From assembly GCA_019188255.1 (NCBI GenBank), contig JAETXT010000004.1, positions 558,001-622,000 on the forward strand: a stretch of 64,000 bases of DNA, read 5' to 3'. Positions 31,644 through 43,620 of this stretch are shown here, piece after piece. Numbering within the stretch: position 1 is the first letter of the stretch; each line of letters begins with the position of its first letter. The stretch comes from Verticillium longisporum. Its lineage: Eukaryota; Ascomycota; Sordariomycetes; Glomerellales; Plectosphaerellaceae. The position numbers and the translations under genes were made by a program. The notes beneath the pieces were generated by a model that did not search any database, was not told where the DNA came from, and saw only the letters and a program-made list of their open reading frames with translations.

Positions 31644-33502
31644 TCATGACAAGTTATATTCATCAATCAGCTTGTCCGCACACGTGGCCCCGGTCAAATA
31701 GGCCACAACCTGCGTGTGGCAGTTTGGCAGAATCGGCACGACGCTCATGTCAGCGACGCGCAAGTTCTGAATGCCCACAAATCTGAAGTCATGGTCAACC
31801 ACTGCGCCACTATCCTCCGGGGCTCCCATCTTTGCAGTGCCAGTCATATGCCAGCATGTAGATCCGGCCGCCTTCCAGTATTCAAGCAGCTCTTCATCCG
31901 AATCTCCTGACGGGCCGGCGATGATGCCGGTAGTGTTTCTTGCATAGCCCTCGTGCTTGCAAAGCCTGAGTGTTTCTCGCAGTGCTTCGATTGCAACCCG
32001 ATGATCGAAGGGTGACTCCAGATACCTTGGATCGAGTCTGAGGGGAACGCTCGGGTCAGCTGACTGAAGTGTGACCTCGCCCTTGCTGAGCGCGTTCTGG
32101 TGAAAGACTAGGAAGTTGGAATAGTTGAGCCTGTCGGTTGAAAAGTCCGGGATGAACCAGTGGATGGGAAAGTGACTGATAATCTCGAAATGCGGGATCG
32201 TTGCCTTGTTCAGGTAGGCCTTTTCGTGGGCTGGGAGGGCGTCAAACTCCTTCGATTGCACCAGACCCTGGGACTTGAACCACCCGATGCCAAGTTCGCA
32301 AGCAAATTTTGACCAGCCTCCTGTGCCGCTCTCCTCCCACTGCTTGGTGGCCTCATCCATGGCGGTTTGGTCTCCATAGAAAGAACCTCGATCGGTATCC
32401 CCTTCCACACGAGAGAATGCGAGAGGACAGAACATGTGATCGCGTAGATTTTGTCCGAGAGCTGGCACATCGGCCACGACAGGTATTTCGAAGCTCTGAA
32501 GCTGCTGCCGAGGACCAAGTCCGCTATGCATGAGTATCTTCGGGCTGTCCATGGCTCCAGCACACAGGATGACCTCACGAGTAGCGAAGTCTGCCGGGCC
32601 AATTAATCATACATCACCAAGGTAAGCAAAAAGGGGATTCTAGATCGCACGTACACTTGATTCCGTTTGCTTCTACGCCAATGGCCTTGGTGCCATCAAG
32701 AATGAGCCGCTGCACAGGCCTCCCAGTAAGCACGTCGAGGTTTTCGAGGCTAGGCGTCAACATATCGTGAGCGATTGTGCGACGTCCGGCATGGCTGGAG
32801 TTAATCACAACTGATGCGCCGAGTGGATTGCCGGAATTGTGATCGGTATTCAGCGGGTAACCAGCATCCTCGAAGACGTCAAGCAAGGGGGTCAAATCCC
32901 TCTCCCACTCGGCTGCGTAGCCAACATGCAGTGGTCCGGAGGTACCATGATTCTCAGCCTTGTGTGAGACATACTTTGGGTCGATGCCGGTGGGGGGATT
33001 GCCATGGAACGACTCAAGGCGCTTGAAACGGGCCTGCATTGCTTGCCAACCGTATGCATCATCTTTGGTGATGCGGGCCCATTCGTCATAGTCGTCCTTG
33101 GGCCCGACGCTGAAGACACCGAAGTTGATCGCCGAGGAACCGCCAAGTCCCTTTCCTCGCGAGTAGTCGATGACACGATTGTTGCAGTGCTCTTGGGGCG
33201 TCGTCTGGTAATTCCAATTGGCTTCTTCATGCTTAAAGTTGAGCCACCGCTGGCCGTCAACGCGCAGCCTCTGGTCATCGTTCGGACCGCCTGCTTCTAG
33301 AAGAAGAACGCTGGGTCTTTGAGCAGACTTCGCGAGGCCAACAGCTGTGGCACATCCGGCGGGGCCGCCTAAAAAATTGGTCAATAAAGTCCAGCTCGGG
33401 AGTGTGAAGCCCAATGTCGTCCTGCAAGCCGATATCACTCTGTGAGCACCAAGGCAAATTCAACGTACCTCCAACAATTATGAAATCATGGTAGGTTCCC
33501 AT
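31644..33502 (-). CDS. GMC-family FAD oxidoreductase (choline dehydrogenase/aryl-alcohol oxidase type)
   Basis: Exons 33502-33469, 33368-32655 and 32590-31644; introns of 100 and 64 nt; 564 residues. The first join rebuilds the FAD motif FIIVGGGPAGCATA. Signature 1 is GKGLGGSSAINFGVF and signature 2 GAMDSPKILMHSGLG. The active-site His lies in STCWHMTGTAKMG and the second conserved His/Asn region is PNCHTQVVAYL. There is no signal peptide, so unlike secreted glucose oxidases it probably acts inside the cell. The family oxidises alcohols to aldehydes or ketones, using oxygen or another acceptor; the substrate cannot be named. A TATATAAG lies 92 nt upstream. An alcohol and an aldehyde dehydrogenase lie downstream of the transposon. 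The gene is intact. Confidence 0.92.
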
Positions 33503-33593
33503 CGCGAAGTGAGTTGAAGGTTGAAGTAGCTGAATCTCTGTCTCTGGGCGAGAGAAGGCATGAGAACGAACGGTGGTCGTGTGATGGGTCACT

Positions 33594-33601
33594 CTTATAT
33601 A
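33594..33601 (-). promoter_or_regulatory. TATA box of the GMC oxidoreductase gene
   Basis: TATATAAG on the minus strand, 92 nt upstream of ATG 33502. Confidence 0.6.
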
Positions 33602-34232
33602 GAGAGGTCTTCTTTAGCGACTTTTCATGATGCTTGAAGTCCAACTGACGTTCCGGAATCACTGATCACGTGAAATAAGCAAAATTCCGGCTCTAATCAC
33701 TGACCTACTCGAAGCAGGATGATGAGCTGAAGATGAGTAACGAAAACAGTTGGTCGTCACATGTCAGAAGCATAGCCACTCCTTGACGTCCGCCTGGTTG
33801 TTCCAGTCCGAGGTTTTCAGTTCGCCAATGGCGACGCTGATAGAGTAACAGAACTCAAGCCACCTTCTTGGCACAAAAACATATCGTCCGAGTTTACGTC
33901 ATCTCATCCAGCAAGAAGAGGCAGTGCCGTGGGCCAAAACATACAACACCAGTACTTGATTATGTACATCGTGCGATATTGAGTCGAAGCGGTGGTGTAG
34001 CCCGCGATCCATTCCCGAAACCGGGCCTCTGCCTTCCATCGAGAAGCAGCAACAGCATGCTGCAAAAGAACACGAGCAATGCCGAATGAAGGCTCCCACG
34101 AGGTGGTAATGTTGATTCCACAAGCTAGGCGCCATTGTGTCTTACAAGAGACGAGCAGCCGCCTCTCAGCTGATGGCGGACTCTGATCTTACTCTCACTA
34201 GAACTTCCAGAACCACAGCTTCAGCTGAAGGC
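33602..34232. other. Intergenic, 5' flank of the retrotransposon
   Basis: About 630 nt without a supportable gene, ending at the left target-site copy of the non-LTR element. Confidence 0.5.
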
Positions 34233-34244
34233 TGTATGATGACA
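34233..34244 (+). repeat. Left target-site duplication of the LINE
   Basis: TGTATGATGACA, repeated exactly at 39788-39799 just after the TG tail of the element. Confidence 0.8.
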
Positions 34245-34399
34245 GAACGGACTGATTCGAGCACCCTCTGTATCGCCACTTCTTATTTGTTTCGTTGAAG
34301 TACGGCATCAAACCGATCGAAGGTGGGTTGGTCTTGACGCGGGACGGCGCGACACGCGAACTGGTGGATCCCACTCCACGTGGCGCCCCACCTGCAGCC

Positions 34400-35713
34400 A
34401 TGGCGACCGAAAACGACACGATCAACGTCGCGTCTGACGAGGAAGGGAGGAATGGTGTTGAGCAGCGACGACTTCGACCGCGCAAACCGAGCAGCAAAGC
34501 CATCGAAAATCAGACAATCGACGATACAACCGACGATGCGGAAATCACGACTAGGAAGCCCAACAGGCGCAATGCCAGAGCGGCGTTGGAAGGACGACCG
34601 TCCGTGGAGAAAGAGCGACAGGTAGACGACGACACGTCGCGACTCGCAAAACAGGAACCGATGAAGCAGCAAACGAAGCTCCTCAAAGCAGTCTTAGTTA
34701 AGCTCCAGTCACTGGCGGAACTGATTGAAGATCTTCAAGACGAAAACCGAGAACTTAAGAGGGACCTTCTTACGACTAAAGACAAACTACACATGGTCAC
34801 GGAACAAATGACAGAACAAGCCCAGAGCATACGCGGAAGCGCCGAAGCGATTGCAACGATGGTTACAGGGCAGCAGAGGTCCGAGCCATCCTACGCAGAC
34901 ATTGCCCGAATGCCACCGACCAGCCGACTCGACAACGCGGGCCCGGGCCCCACGGCACCACCGGGTCCAACAGACGTGGTCTTCTGCACGATCGACACGT
35001 CAAGGATCGAGGACGAACAAGACGAACAACTGACACCGGGCGCTGTTCGTACCCTCACGGAAGGCGAGGTCAGGGTGGACCAGAGCCAATCCGATTGGCG
35101 TTGCCTGGCTGTGACCAAAGACCCGAAGAAGCCTCGAATCAGAATTGCCTGCAGAAACGAGGAGGAGCACACCATGGTGAAACGGCTCGTGGGAGCCAAG
35201 CTGCCGCGGGGAGCCCGGATGCTGAGAGACGAACTCTACCCCGTCAAAGTCGACTACGTGTCCCGCACGGTGGTCGTGGATGAGGCGAATGCCATTCGTA
35301 GTGGAGCCGCCGAGGAGATTGGCAAAGAAAATGACGTTCAAGTTGCGAAGGTAGGCTGGCTTAGCAACAGGGATGTTCCGAAGGCGTACGGCTCAATGGT
35401 TATCTACCTCACGAAGAAGGCGGACGCGGAAAGGCTACTCGCGGAGGGTTACGCTTATGCGGGAGGACAATCCGGGAGGACCAAGGTCTTCGAATCTCGT
35501 CCTCGCCTCGACCAGTGCTACAACTGTCAGCAGGTTGGCCGCGGCCACAAAGCTCACCAGTGCGACCTGCCCCAGATGTGCGGGCAATGCGCCAAGGAGG
35601 GTCACCACCACAGTGTTTGCACTGAGACTACCCTCAAGTGTGTTCCCTGCGGAGGTCCTCATGCGTCGTTCAGCAGAAACTGCAAGAAGCTCTACCCTTC
35701 TTTGAATGAGTAG
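34400..35713 (+). CDS. LINE ORF1, gag-like nucleic-acid-binding protein
   Basis: From ATG 34400 the protein has 437 residues; the frame is open earlier but has no upstream ATG. A charged, disordered N terminus is followed by a coiled-coil-like stretch (about residues 105-165, [20 protein letters not shown]). A globular middle part with an RRM-like or trihelical look follows ([20 protein letters not shown]). The C terminus has three Cys/His knuckles: [30 protein letters not shown] and [15 protein letters not shown]. It probably coats the element RNA in the retrotransposition particle. Its stop overlaps the ORF2 start in AATGAGTAG, which suggests termination-reinitiation for ORF2. Confidence 0.88.
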   Translation: MATENDTINVASDEEGRNGVEQRRLRPRKPSSKAIENQTIDDTTDDAEITTRKPNRRNARAALEGRPSVEKERQVDDDTSRLAKQEPMKQQTKLLKAVLVKLQSLAELIEDLQDENRELKRDLLTTKDKLHMVTEQMTEQAQSIRGSAEAIATMVTGQQRSEPSYADIARMPPTSRLDNAGPGPTAPPGPTDVVFCTIDTSRIEDEQDEQLTPGAVRTLTEGEVRVDQSQSDWRCLAVTKDPKKPRIRIACRNEEEHTMVKRLVGAKLPRGARMLRDELYPVKVDYVSRTVVVDEANAIRSGAAEEIGKENDVQVAKVGWLSNRDVPKAYGSMVIYLTKKADAERLLAEGYAYAGGQSGRTKVFESRPRLDQCYNCQQVGRGHKAHQCDLPQMCGQCAKEGHHHSVCTETTLKCVPCGGPHASFSRNCKKLYPSLNE

Positions 35714-38700
35714 CACGCTCCGGATAATCCAACTCAATGTGCGAAAACGCGGCGAGGTTCACGAGAGCCTCATGAACGACGAGGACATTCAGGACGCAGC
35801 GGTGCTGGTCATTCAGGAACCACAAGCACGGATGATCAAGGGACGGTTATTGACGACTCCGATGGGACATCACGGATGGACAAAGATGGTCCCACCAACG
35901 ACTGGGGAAGGACGATGGGCGATCCGAAGCATGCTTTGGATAAGGAAGGATTTGGGGGCGGAACAGGTGTTGATAGAGTCTCCGGACATGACAGCAGCAC
36001 TGTTGAGGCTCCCAGAGAGACTGGTACTGGTGGTGTCCGTGTACGTGCAGGGGATGGACACCCAGGCATTACAGGAAGCGTGTAACACCATACGTAGTGC
36101 GGTCGCGGATGCTAGGAGAGCCGCAGGAGAGGTGGTGGACGTGGTCATTGCGGGCGACTTCAACCGCCACGATCAACTATGGGGAGGAGACGACGTGTCT
36201 CCGGTACGACAGGGTGAAGCCGATAACATCATCGACCTAATGAACGAGCTCTCCCTCTGCAGCATGCTCCCACGGGGCACGAAGACATGGCAAGGCGGAG
36301 ACCACGAATCGACAATCGACCTTGTGCTGGTGTCAGAGGACCTAGCTGCGTCCATGATCAAGTGTACGACGCACGGGACAGAGCACGGGTCGGACCACCG
36401 CACCATCGAAACGATCCTTGACGTATCAGTTCCGACCCCGAAAGCCCAAGACCGACCTCTATTCAAAAACGCGCCATGGAAGGAAATCAACACCCGAATC
36501 TCCACGGCACTCGAGACAGTCCCGATGGAAGGCACGGTCCAAGAGAAGACGGACAGACTCATGTCAGTGGTGCTGGGAGCAGTACAGGCCTTGACACCGA
36601 AAGCCAAACCATCGCCATACGCGAAGCGGTGGTGGACGGCGGATCTTACGCAGCTCCGCCACATCCACACACATTGGAGAAACCGGGCGAGGGCAGCAAG
36701 ACGGGCAGGACGGAACGATGAAGCACTGGAGAACACGGCCAAGGGAGCAGCGAAACAATACCATGATGCCATTCGACAACAGAAGAAAACCCATTGGAAT
36801 GACTTCCTGGCCAACAACGACAACATCTGGAAGGCCGCCAAGTATCTGAAGTCTGGCGACGATGCGGCGTTCGGCAAGGTGCCACAACTTGTGAAGGCTG
36901 ATGGCACACGGACGACCAACAGCAAAGAGCAAGCGGTTGAACTGCTTACCACTTTCTTCCCGTCCCTACCGGAGCATATCGAAGAGGAAGGGGAGAGACC
37001 TCAACGCGAATCAGCTGTTAACATGCCCAACATCACGATGGAAGAAGTCGAACGCCGTCTTTTCGCGACGAAATCGTGGAAAGCACCTGGTGAGGACGGG
37101 TTGCCAGCGATGGTCTGGAAACAGATTTGGCCAGCCGTCAAGCACAGGGTCCTGGCGATTTTCCGCGCATCACTAGAGGAAGGAGTACTCCCCGACCAAT
37201 GGAGGCACGCCAAGATCATCCCGCTCAAAAAGCCCGGCAAAGCAGACTACACCATCGCCAAGGCTTGGAGGCCCATCTCGCTCCTCGCCACGCTCGGCAA
37301 GGTTCTCGAGTCGGTTGTTGCGGAGAGGATATCCCATGCAGTCGAAACGCACGGGTTGTTGCCTACGAACCACTTCGGGGCCCGCAAACAGAGGTCAGCA
37401 GAACAAGCGTTAGTGCTGCTGCAAGAACAAATCTACGCAGCATGGAGAAATCGTTGGGTGGTCAGCCTCGTGAGCTTCGATGTGAAGGGAGCGTACAATG
37501 GAGTGTGTAAAGAGAGACTTATTCAGAGAATGAGAGCGAGGGGCCTCCCAGGAGAGTTGCTCCGTTGGGTAGAGGCATTCTGCTCAGATCGGACGGCGAC
37601 AATTCAGGTCAACGGCCAAGCATCAGAGGTCCGGACCCTGCCGCAGGCCGGACTACCGCAAGGATCACCACTGTCACCCATCTTGTTTCTGTTCTTCAAC
37701 GCAGACCTTGTACAACAGAAGATCAACTGCTATGGGGGAGCTATAGCCTTCGTCGACGACTTTACAGCCTGGGTCGCTGGCCCAACCACGCAAGACAACC
37801 GTAAAGGAATTGAGGCAATCATCGAAAAGGCATTGGACTGGGAGCGGAGAAGCGGTGCAACTTTCGAAGCGGACAAGACTGCGGTCATCCACTTCACCCG
37901 ATGGGCCAAAAGGTCCGATTCGGAACCCTTCACTATCAAAGGGCAAACAGTCGAACCCAAACAGCATGTCAAGATCCTCGGCGTGATCATGGACATTGGA
38001 CTCAGGTATAGGGAACACATTGCAAGAGTGGCGACCAAGGGATTGGAGGCTGCTATGGAGCTGAAACGACTGAGAGGATTGACCCCGGCGACAGCACGGC
38101 AGCTATTCACGGCCACCGTGGCTCCGGTGGTGGATTATGCCTCTAACGTCTGGAGGCACCGATGCAAAGATCGGACGGCGGCAGCAATCAATCGCGTCCA
38201 AAAGGTCGGAGCGCAGGCAATCATTGGAGCGTTCATCACGATAGCCACGAGCGTAGCAGAAGCGGAGGCTCACATCGCCAGTGCACCAGAGCGATTCACG
38301 AGAAGGGCTATCAAGCTTTGGACGGATCTCCACGCACTGCCCGAGACCAACCCGCTTCGAAAACTGACTGCTCGCATGCGGAAGTTCAGGCGTTTCCACC
38401 GCTCACCATTTTTCCAACTGGCAACTGCGCTCAACGAGATTCCAATGGAGAACCTGGAAACCATCAACCCATTCACACTTCCGCCGTGGATGGAAAGAAT
38501 GCAGACCATTGCCGAATGGAATGACGACTCAACATCGACGCGTGTCGACCAGGACGCGATGGTGCGCATCGCCGTCAGCAGCTCGGCACGAAACGAGCTG
38601 GTCGGGGTCGGCGGAGTCATCGAGGGACCAGGAACGGTGCCCGAGACCTTTTCTTTCACCCACGGCATGAGGACCGATCAGAACCCGTTTTCCGGAGAAC

Positions 38701-39458
38701 TCGTGGCGGCGGCGTACGCGCTGCGGTTTCTGCCACAGCTAAGGGGCCAGAGGGTAACGTTACTGACAAGTAACAAAGCCGCGGTGCTGACACTTCGAAA
38801 CCCCCGTCAACAATCTGGACAAGAGTACGTTCGCTGCATCTACGAAGCGGTCACTCGACTTCGAGAGACCGGAAACACCATCGCAGCCGTTTGGCTGCCT
38901 AGTCATCTCGAGGACGACCTCCTGAAGAGAGCGAAAGGAGAAGCACGCAAGGCCAGCCGAGAGGGCGCCTCACCAGAAAAGCAGTTCCCGAAGATGCGGT
39001 CCACCACCCTCAATGCTGCAAGACGCAAACTACGTGTAGAGAGACGACTACCGGACAAGGTTGGAAAACTCTCGAAGGAAATAGATATAGCTCTTCCTGG
39101 CAAGCACACTCGAGAACTATACAACAACCTTTCCTGGATAGAAGCGAGCATGCTGGCCCAGCTCAGGACAGGCATGGCGAGGCTCAACGCGTCACTTTTC
39201 CGAATCAAGGCAGTAGCGTCAGCCCAATGCGCATGCGGACACGCGAGAGAGACGGTAGAGCACTTCCTCCTTCGATGCACACGGTGGGCAACACAACGCG
39301 CCGAGACACTCATGTGCCCTGGCGCACAAAGAGACAACGTTTCTTTCCACCTGGGAGGAAAGACAACATCAGATGGTGATGACTGGAAGCCAAACATGAA
39401 AGCAGTCCGAGCTACGATACGCTTTGCGAAGGCCACGGGCCGGCTAGAGAATGTGTGA
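35706..39458 (+). CDS. LINE ORF2, endonuclease-reverse transcriptase-RNase H-like polyprotein
   Basis: 1250 residues from ATG 35706. The N terminus is an APE-type endonuclease: RIIQLNVRK, the metal-binding Glu in [19 protein letters not shown] and HGSDHRTIE. The reverse transcriptase covers about residues 440-800, with motif [12 protein letters not shown], motif [13 protein letters not shown] and the catalytic FVDD in [12 protein letters not shown], near residue 682. An RNase H-like part follows (about 950-1090), but key acids seem lost: [10 protein letters not shown] stands where TDSxAAL is usual, only the Glu in [10 protein letters not shown] is plain. A zinc-binding tail [17 protein letters not shown] closes it. 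The protein nicks target DNA and copies the element RNA in place. Confidence 0.93.
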   Translation: MSSTLRIIQLNVRKRGEVHESLMNDEDIQDAAVLVIQEPQARMIKGRLLTTPMGHHGWTKMVPPTTGEGRWAIRSMLWIRKDLGAEQVLIESPDMTAALLRLPERLVLVVSVYVQGMDTQALQEACNTIRSAVADARRAAGEVVDVVIAGDFNRHDQLWGGDDVSPVRQGEADNIIDLMNELSLCSMLPRGTKTWQGGDHESTIDLVLVSEDLAASMIKCTTHGTEHGSDHRTIETILDVSVPTPKAQDRPLFKNAPWKEINTRISTALETVPMEGTVQEKTDRLMSVVLGAVQALTPKAKPSPYAKRWWTADLTQLRHIHTHWRNRARAARRAGRNDEALENTAKGAAKQYHDAIRQQKKTHWNDFLANNDNIWKAAKYLKSGDDAAFGKVPQLVKADGTRTTNSKEQAVELLTTFFPSLPEHIEEEGERPQRESAVNMPNITMEEVERRLFATKSWKAPGEDGLPAMVWKQIWPAVKHRVLAIFRASLEEGVLPDQWRHAKIIPLKKPGKADYTIAKAWRPISLLATLGKVLESVVAERISHAVETHGLLPTNHFGARKQRSAEQALVLLQEQIYAAWRNRWVVSLVSFDVKGAYNGVCKERLIQRMRARGLPGELLRWVEAFCSDRTATIQVNGQASEVRTLPQAGLPQGSPLSPILFLFFNADLVQQKINCYGGAIAFVDDFTAWVAGPTTQDNRKGIEAIIEKALDWERRSGATFEADKTAVIHFTRWAKRSDSEPFTIKGQTVEPKQHVKILGVIMDIGLRYREHIARVATKGLEAAMELKRLRGLTPATARQLFTATVAPVVDYASNVWRHRCKDRTAAAINRVQKVGAQAIIGAFITIATSVAEAEAHIASAPERFTRRAIKLWTDLHALPETNPLRKLTARMRKFRRFHRSPFFQLATALNEIPMENLETINPFTLPPWMERMQTIAEWNDDSTSTRVDQDAMVRIAVSSSARNELVGVGGVIEGPGTVPETFSFTHGMRTDQNPFSGELVAAAYALRFLPQLRGQRVTLLTSNKAAVLTLRNPRQQSGQEYVRCIYEAVTRLRETGNTIAAVWLPSHLEDDLLKRAKGEARKASREGASPEKQFPKMRSTTLNAARRKLRVERRLPDKVGKLSKEIDIALPGKHTRELYNNLSWIEASMLAQLRTGMARLNASLFRIKAVASAQCACGHARETVEHFLLRCTRWATQRAETLMCPGAQRDNVSFHLGGKTTSDGDDWKPNMKAVRATIRFAKATGRLENV

Positions 39459-39765
39459 TCCTTGATGAGACCTATCACGGCAAACCCCCCTTCCCTACTA
39501 ATCGAACCTAACACCCACACCTCGTGTCAATAACAGCAGGCGCCGCTTCAGTCGCCGTAGATAGGACTCTGAACACTTGAAGAATAGCCTTCAAGCAGCT
39601 TGCCAATACAATCTAAACCCCATGAGAAACCGGCGGAAAGACAGAAGACGAGAAAGCAAGAGCGGAAAGACGACCCCTTATGGGCTTGGGAGTTTCGGAC
39701 AGACTACAGGAAGCGACCATGTACAATAGCGAATAGTGCCTTATTGGCTCTAGGCCACCAGGCGT

Positions 39766-39787
39766 AATAAACTTGTGTGTGTGTGTG
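39766..39787 (+). repeat. AATAAA signal and (TG)n tail of the LINE
   Basis: AATAAA at 39766-39771 is followed at once by a (TG)n run to 39790. A simple-repeat tail in place of poly(A) marks the 3' end of the element; the last TG units may belong to the target copy. Confidence 0.8.
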
Positions 39788-39799
39788 TGTATGATGACA
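39788..39799 (+). repeat. Right target-site duplication of the LINE
   Basis: TGTATGATGACA, identical to 34233-34244. Its first TGT merges with the TG tail, so the true length may be 9-12 bp. Confidence 0.78.
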
Positions 39800-40444
39800 T
39801 ACTCGAACGATGTCTGAAAGAAACGTAGGCAATTGTGTCTGGCTCATCACTCAATGCATTGGCTCATGTGTCAGGAAGCAGCAAGACGTAGTAAGCGAAC
39901 TCTGCAGGTTACGTGAAGCTCGACTAGAGGTGTGTTTGTGGGTGATACAAAAGTGGGAATCAATCCCCGAAGTGCACCTGATTAGCTGCTGCAAATGTAG
40001 AAGCTCGTCCCAGTCTGTTGGAACAGTGACAAATACTAACTGGCATCGTGGCTGAGGTATATCGCTAAGGCAACCTATGCGAAGCTGCCACAACTATCAG
40101 ACTATTACTGTCAGCCTCCTAGGGCTGACACCAGCCTCTCAGAAGTGCACGGCTGCTATTTTCGATATCAAAGGTGATACGAGATGTGAGGATTTACCAG
40201 TATCGTAGAATCCCACGTACGACATAGGTGGCAATGGACGAGGTACGATTCGAAGGCACGCCCACTCACGATGTGCTGAATTTACTGGGTAAACCACAAA
40301 TTGCACATTTACTACAGCTTGAACATTCATCCTTAATTAATACGGGGGTGGAAGTTCGGAATAGTAATGAGTGACAGTATCACTCATTGGAGTGTTGCCC
40401 ATATCAATCCCGACCTCCCCTCATCCACAACCGCAGCAAATACA
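39800..40444. other. Intergenic
   Basis: About 640 nt between the element and the 3' end of the alcohol dehydrogenase gene. No gene supported. Confidence 0.5.
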
Positions 40445-41607
40445 TCAAAGCTTGACGACAAATTTTCCGGTAGTCTACAAGTGTCAGCCATGGAACAAAG
40501 AACGATGCAGGTGCGGTACATACCGTTGCCAGTTTGCGAATGACTTGGTCAAGGTCCCCAAGCTTGACGAGGTTCACTAACGGCTTGACGCGCCCCCTCT
40601 TCACGAATTCGAGAGCCTCGATAACGTCTGTCCGAGTCCCCACAGCACTGCCGATGATGGTGATACTGTTGTCAATGACAACCAGAGGATGCAGGGCCAG
40701 CCCTTGACCCCGCGGCGGGACGCCAACGCACACAAGGGATCCTAACATGGCCAGCTTGGCGTAGCCCGCCTGGTACGCCGAGCCCGACCCAGTCGACTCG
40801 ATAACGGCCTTGGCTCCAGCGCCATCCGTGGCATCCTTCAACTGTTGAACCACGTCCTTCGACAGCGCATCGAGATAGATCTCGGCCCCGAGCCCAAGGC
40901 AGTACTCTTTCCTCTCGGTACCCACGTCGATGGCAGCGACGCGGTAGCCCATGGCGACGGCGTACTGAATGCCGAGGGCGCCGACGCCGCCAGCAGCGCC
41001 AGAAATGACGACCCACTGGCCAGGGGTCGCACCGCAAATCTTCAGCGCCTTGTACGCCGTGACGCCCCCGCAGAGCACAGGCGCGACGAGCTCGTCAGGC
41101 AGCGCCGGATGCTCCGGCAACACGAGCGCGAACCGTCCTGGCACGACGCAGTACTCGGCGAAGGTGCCGTCAATCTTGCGTCCCGAGTTGAGCTGCTCGA
41201 GGCACCGCGTCTCGCCGCCGGGCTCGCGACACGAGAAGCAGCGGCCGCAGGCGTCGCGGACCCAGGTGACGCCGATGCGGTCGCCGACCTTGGCGATGGC
41301 TGGGTCGACGGCGGCGCCCACGGCGACGGCGCGGCCGACACCCTCGTGGCCCAGAATGTCGCAGCTGGGGCCCAGGTAGCCGGCCGCGAGACCGAGATCT
41401 GTGCCGCAGACGCCGGTGGCGGAGAGCTTCACGAGAATCTCGCTGGGTTTGATCTCTGGAATGGGAACGTCTCGGACCTGGAACTCAAAGGTCGCCCCAT
41501 CTCTCTGCGGGAATCAAGTCAGGTTGGTCATGGTGAGCTTGAGTGGAGAGGGGAATGAGAGCACTCACCACCACGACAGAAGCTGACTGCGATGATGCCA
41601 TGACCAT
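40445..41607 (-). CDS. Zinc-dependent alcohol dehydrogenase (MDR family, yeast ADH1-like)
   Basis: Exons 41607-41569, 41504-40524 and 40474-40445; introns of 64 and 49 nt (second branch CTGAC); 349 residues. Phase 0 at both joins; the last exon codes only TTGKFVVKL, the normal C-terminal strand of these enzymes. The catalytic zinc is bound by Cys in GVCGTD, His in GHEGVG and a later Cys; the structural zinc by CGRCFSCREPGGETRC. The coenzyme motif is SGAAGGVGALGIQYA. It interconverts alcohols and aldehydes or ketones with NAD(P). The aldehyde dehydrogenase gene starts upstream on the same strand, 400 nt away, which suggests successive oxidation of one substrate. ATG 41601 is an alternative start. 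Confidence 0.92.
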
Positions 41608-42008
41608 GAAATGTTTTCCCCGCCCGAGAATACTAACGATCAAGTTCTTGAGAGTCAAGACGGCATGAAGATTCCTTCTTTATCACGACTTCAGGCCAGA
41701 TCAACCCCCTGGCACGGTGGAGAACGGCAAGTCTCCGCATGCCAGTTGCCGAAGCTCCCAGCCTGCTCCCCTATAACTGATAGCTGGATAAGCTGGGCAC
41801 TAAAGGGTCAAAGCCACTTGGTGGGGGTGGAGAAATCCCCGCATCGCCAAACGTCACAACGTGGTTTTATGTTTTCGGCTTCTTAGCCGAGATGTTGGGC
41901 GATTATGCCAAATGTAACTACCGAGCCCGAGGTTGACACATGAATATCGCGTTGCTTGGTGACGGTACTTTATGCGCTGATACTTTGGAATTTAGAATGG
42001 GCAGAAAT
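41608..42008. other. Intergenic, promoter of the alcohol dehydrogenase
   Basis: 400 nt between two minus-strand genes. It holds the promoter of the alcohol dehydrogenase and the 3' UTR of the aldehyde dehydrogenase. No distinct element seen. Confidence 0.5.
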
Positions 42009-43620
42009 CTACACCGGCGAAGCCTTGTACGAGTGGATGACCTGTGGCTTGAGGTACGATCCCAGACCCTCCGCTCCCCATTCGCCGCCGACGCCGCTCT
42101 CCTTGTAACCGTTGAGGTGAGCATGTGGCAGCGGCTTCTCAAAGCTGTTGATCCAAATGGTGCCTGATTCGACCCTCTCGGCGATGGCTCGTGCTCGCAC
42201 GAGGTCAGACGACCAGACAGTGCCGCCCAAGCCCGTTTGCGTGTTGTTCACGCGCTTGAGCACCTCGTCTTCGGTAGACCACTTCAAAATCGGGAGAATG
42301 GGGCCTTTGAAAAATTAGCCAATGGGTTCGGGACAAGGAAAGGCGAGGATAATGATGGGACTGACCAAAAGCTTCGCCTTTTACAACCAGGGACTCGTCC
42401 GGAGGGTTGTCGATGATGGCAGGTGGCACAATGAAATTCTTGACACCCTCAGCTTTGGGGATAGGTCCTCCAAGCGCAAACTTGAACCCATTGTCGACAG
42501 CCTCACTGAAGAAGGAGTGCACGATGCCGTCCTGCATCTCGTTCTGCAAGGGGCCCAGCATGACGCCTTCTTCTTGATCAGACGTGGTGCCGACCTTCCA
42601 GCCCTTCACCGTGCTGACAATCTCGGCAAGGAACTCATCGTAGATGCTCTCGTGAACGTAGATCCGCTTGCTCGCGAGGCAGTATTGACCCGAGTTGAAG
42701 AAGGCTCCCACCGCAACCTGTGGCGCCACGATCTTGGGGTTGACGTCGCCGCAGACGATGCTCGCGCTGTTACCGCCGAGCTCCAGAGTGATGGTCTTGA
42801 GCGTCTCGGCGGCGTTCACCATGATCTTCTTACCTGTCGCTGTGGATCCAGTGAAGGTGATTTTATCGACGCCGGGGTGGGAGCACATCCACGGACCGAG
42901 GTTCGCGTCGCCATGCAGCACCTGGAGCACACCCTTCGGCAGGAGGTGGTTTGTCAACTCTGCGAGCTTGAGAGCCGAGTACGGTGTGAATGGTGAGGGC
43001 TTCAAAATGATGCAATTGCCGGTAACCAAGGCCGCGGCGATCTTGGCCACTGCCAAGACCAGCGGAAAATTCCAGGGGCAGATGGCCACGACAACGCCAA
43101 CTGGCTGCTGTCTGATAGTGAGACGGAGTGTCTCGTTGTCCAGCGTGACCTTCTCCTCCGGCTCGAGCAATCCCGCTGTTGCATGTTAGCCTTTTCGCCT
43201 GAACGATAAAGCTCGGGAGCGTACCATTGAATTGGAGAAAGTTGCTTGCGTGGTCAACCTCAATTCTCGCGAATTCGATCTGAGAAGCGATCAGTCAAGT
43301 CTCCCGCCCTCCAGTTCCAAGACCGCGCATACCGGCTTGCCGGCCTCTTTGGTCAGCAGAGTCGCCATCTGCTCTGAATTCTCCAGCAGAACGTCGCGTA
43401 TCGCGCTAACGATGCGACTCCTCTCCGCCCAAGCGGTCTTCTTCCAGGCCGGGAAAGCATCCTTGGCCGCAGCGACTGCGTCTTCGAGATCCTGTCGGGA
43501 AGCCAGGGGAACATCCCATAAGGGCTTTCTGTCAGAAGGGTTGATGCCCTGGGTGACCGAGGCACCAGGCCTCAGCTCCCCGTTGATAAGGTTGCTGAAC
43601 GTGAACTGTGAGTCGGTCAT
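42009..43620 (-). CDS. NAD(P)-dependent aldehyde dehydrogenase
   Basis: Exons 43620-43333, 43279-43225, 43175-42366 and 42304-42009; introns of 53, 49 and 61 nt, all in phase; 482 residues. The oxyanion Asn is in CPWNFPL (Asn150), the general base Glu246 in LELGGNSASI and the nucleophile Cys280 in NSGQYCLASKR. FTGSTATGKKI is the cofactor-binding turn, and PLPHAHLNGYKESGVGGEWG the conserved C-terminal part. It oxidises aldehydes to acids in the cytosol. It resembles the salicylaldehyde/vanillin- or betaine-aldehyde-type branch, but the substrate cannot be assigned. It sits beside an alcohol dehydrogenase on the same strand. TATAAT occurs 65 nt upstream of the ATG on the minus strand. Confidence 0.93.

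Larger units (their letters stand above)
34245..39787 (+). mobile_element. Complete non-LTR (LINE, Tad-like) retrotransposon
   Basis: A 5.5-kb element with a 155-nt 5' leader, two uninterrupted ORFs overlapping by 8 nt, a 330-nt 3' UTR with AATAAA at 39766-39771 and a (TG)n tail. It is bordered by a 12-bp direct repeat TGTATGATGACA. ORF1 is gag-like with three zinc knuckles and ORF2 has endonuclease, reverse transcriptase and a degenerate RNase H domain. Base composition is like coding DNA, without the stop-rich, AT-rich look of repeat-induced point mutation. Full length, open frames and matching target-site copies imply recent insertion. Fungal relatives with this layout are Tad1, MGL and CgT1-type elements; the exact clade needs a tree. 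Confidence 0.92.

Noticed and set aside
35836..36952. Minus-strand ORFs inside the LINE
   Set aside because: Shadows of ORF2, whose endonuclease and reverse transcriptase motifs are plain.
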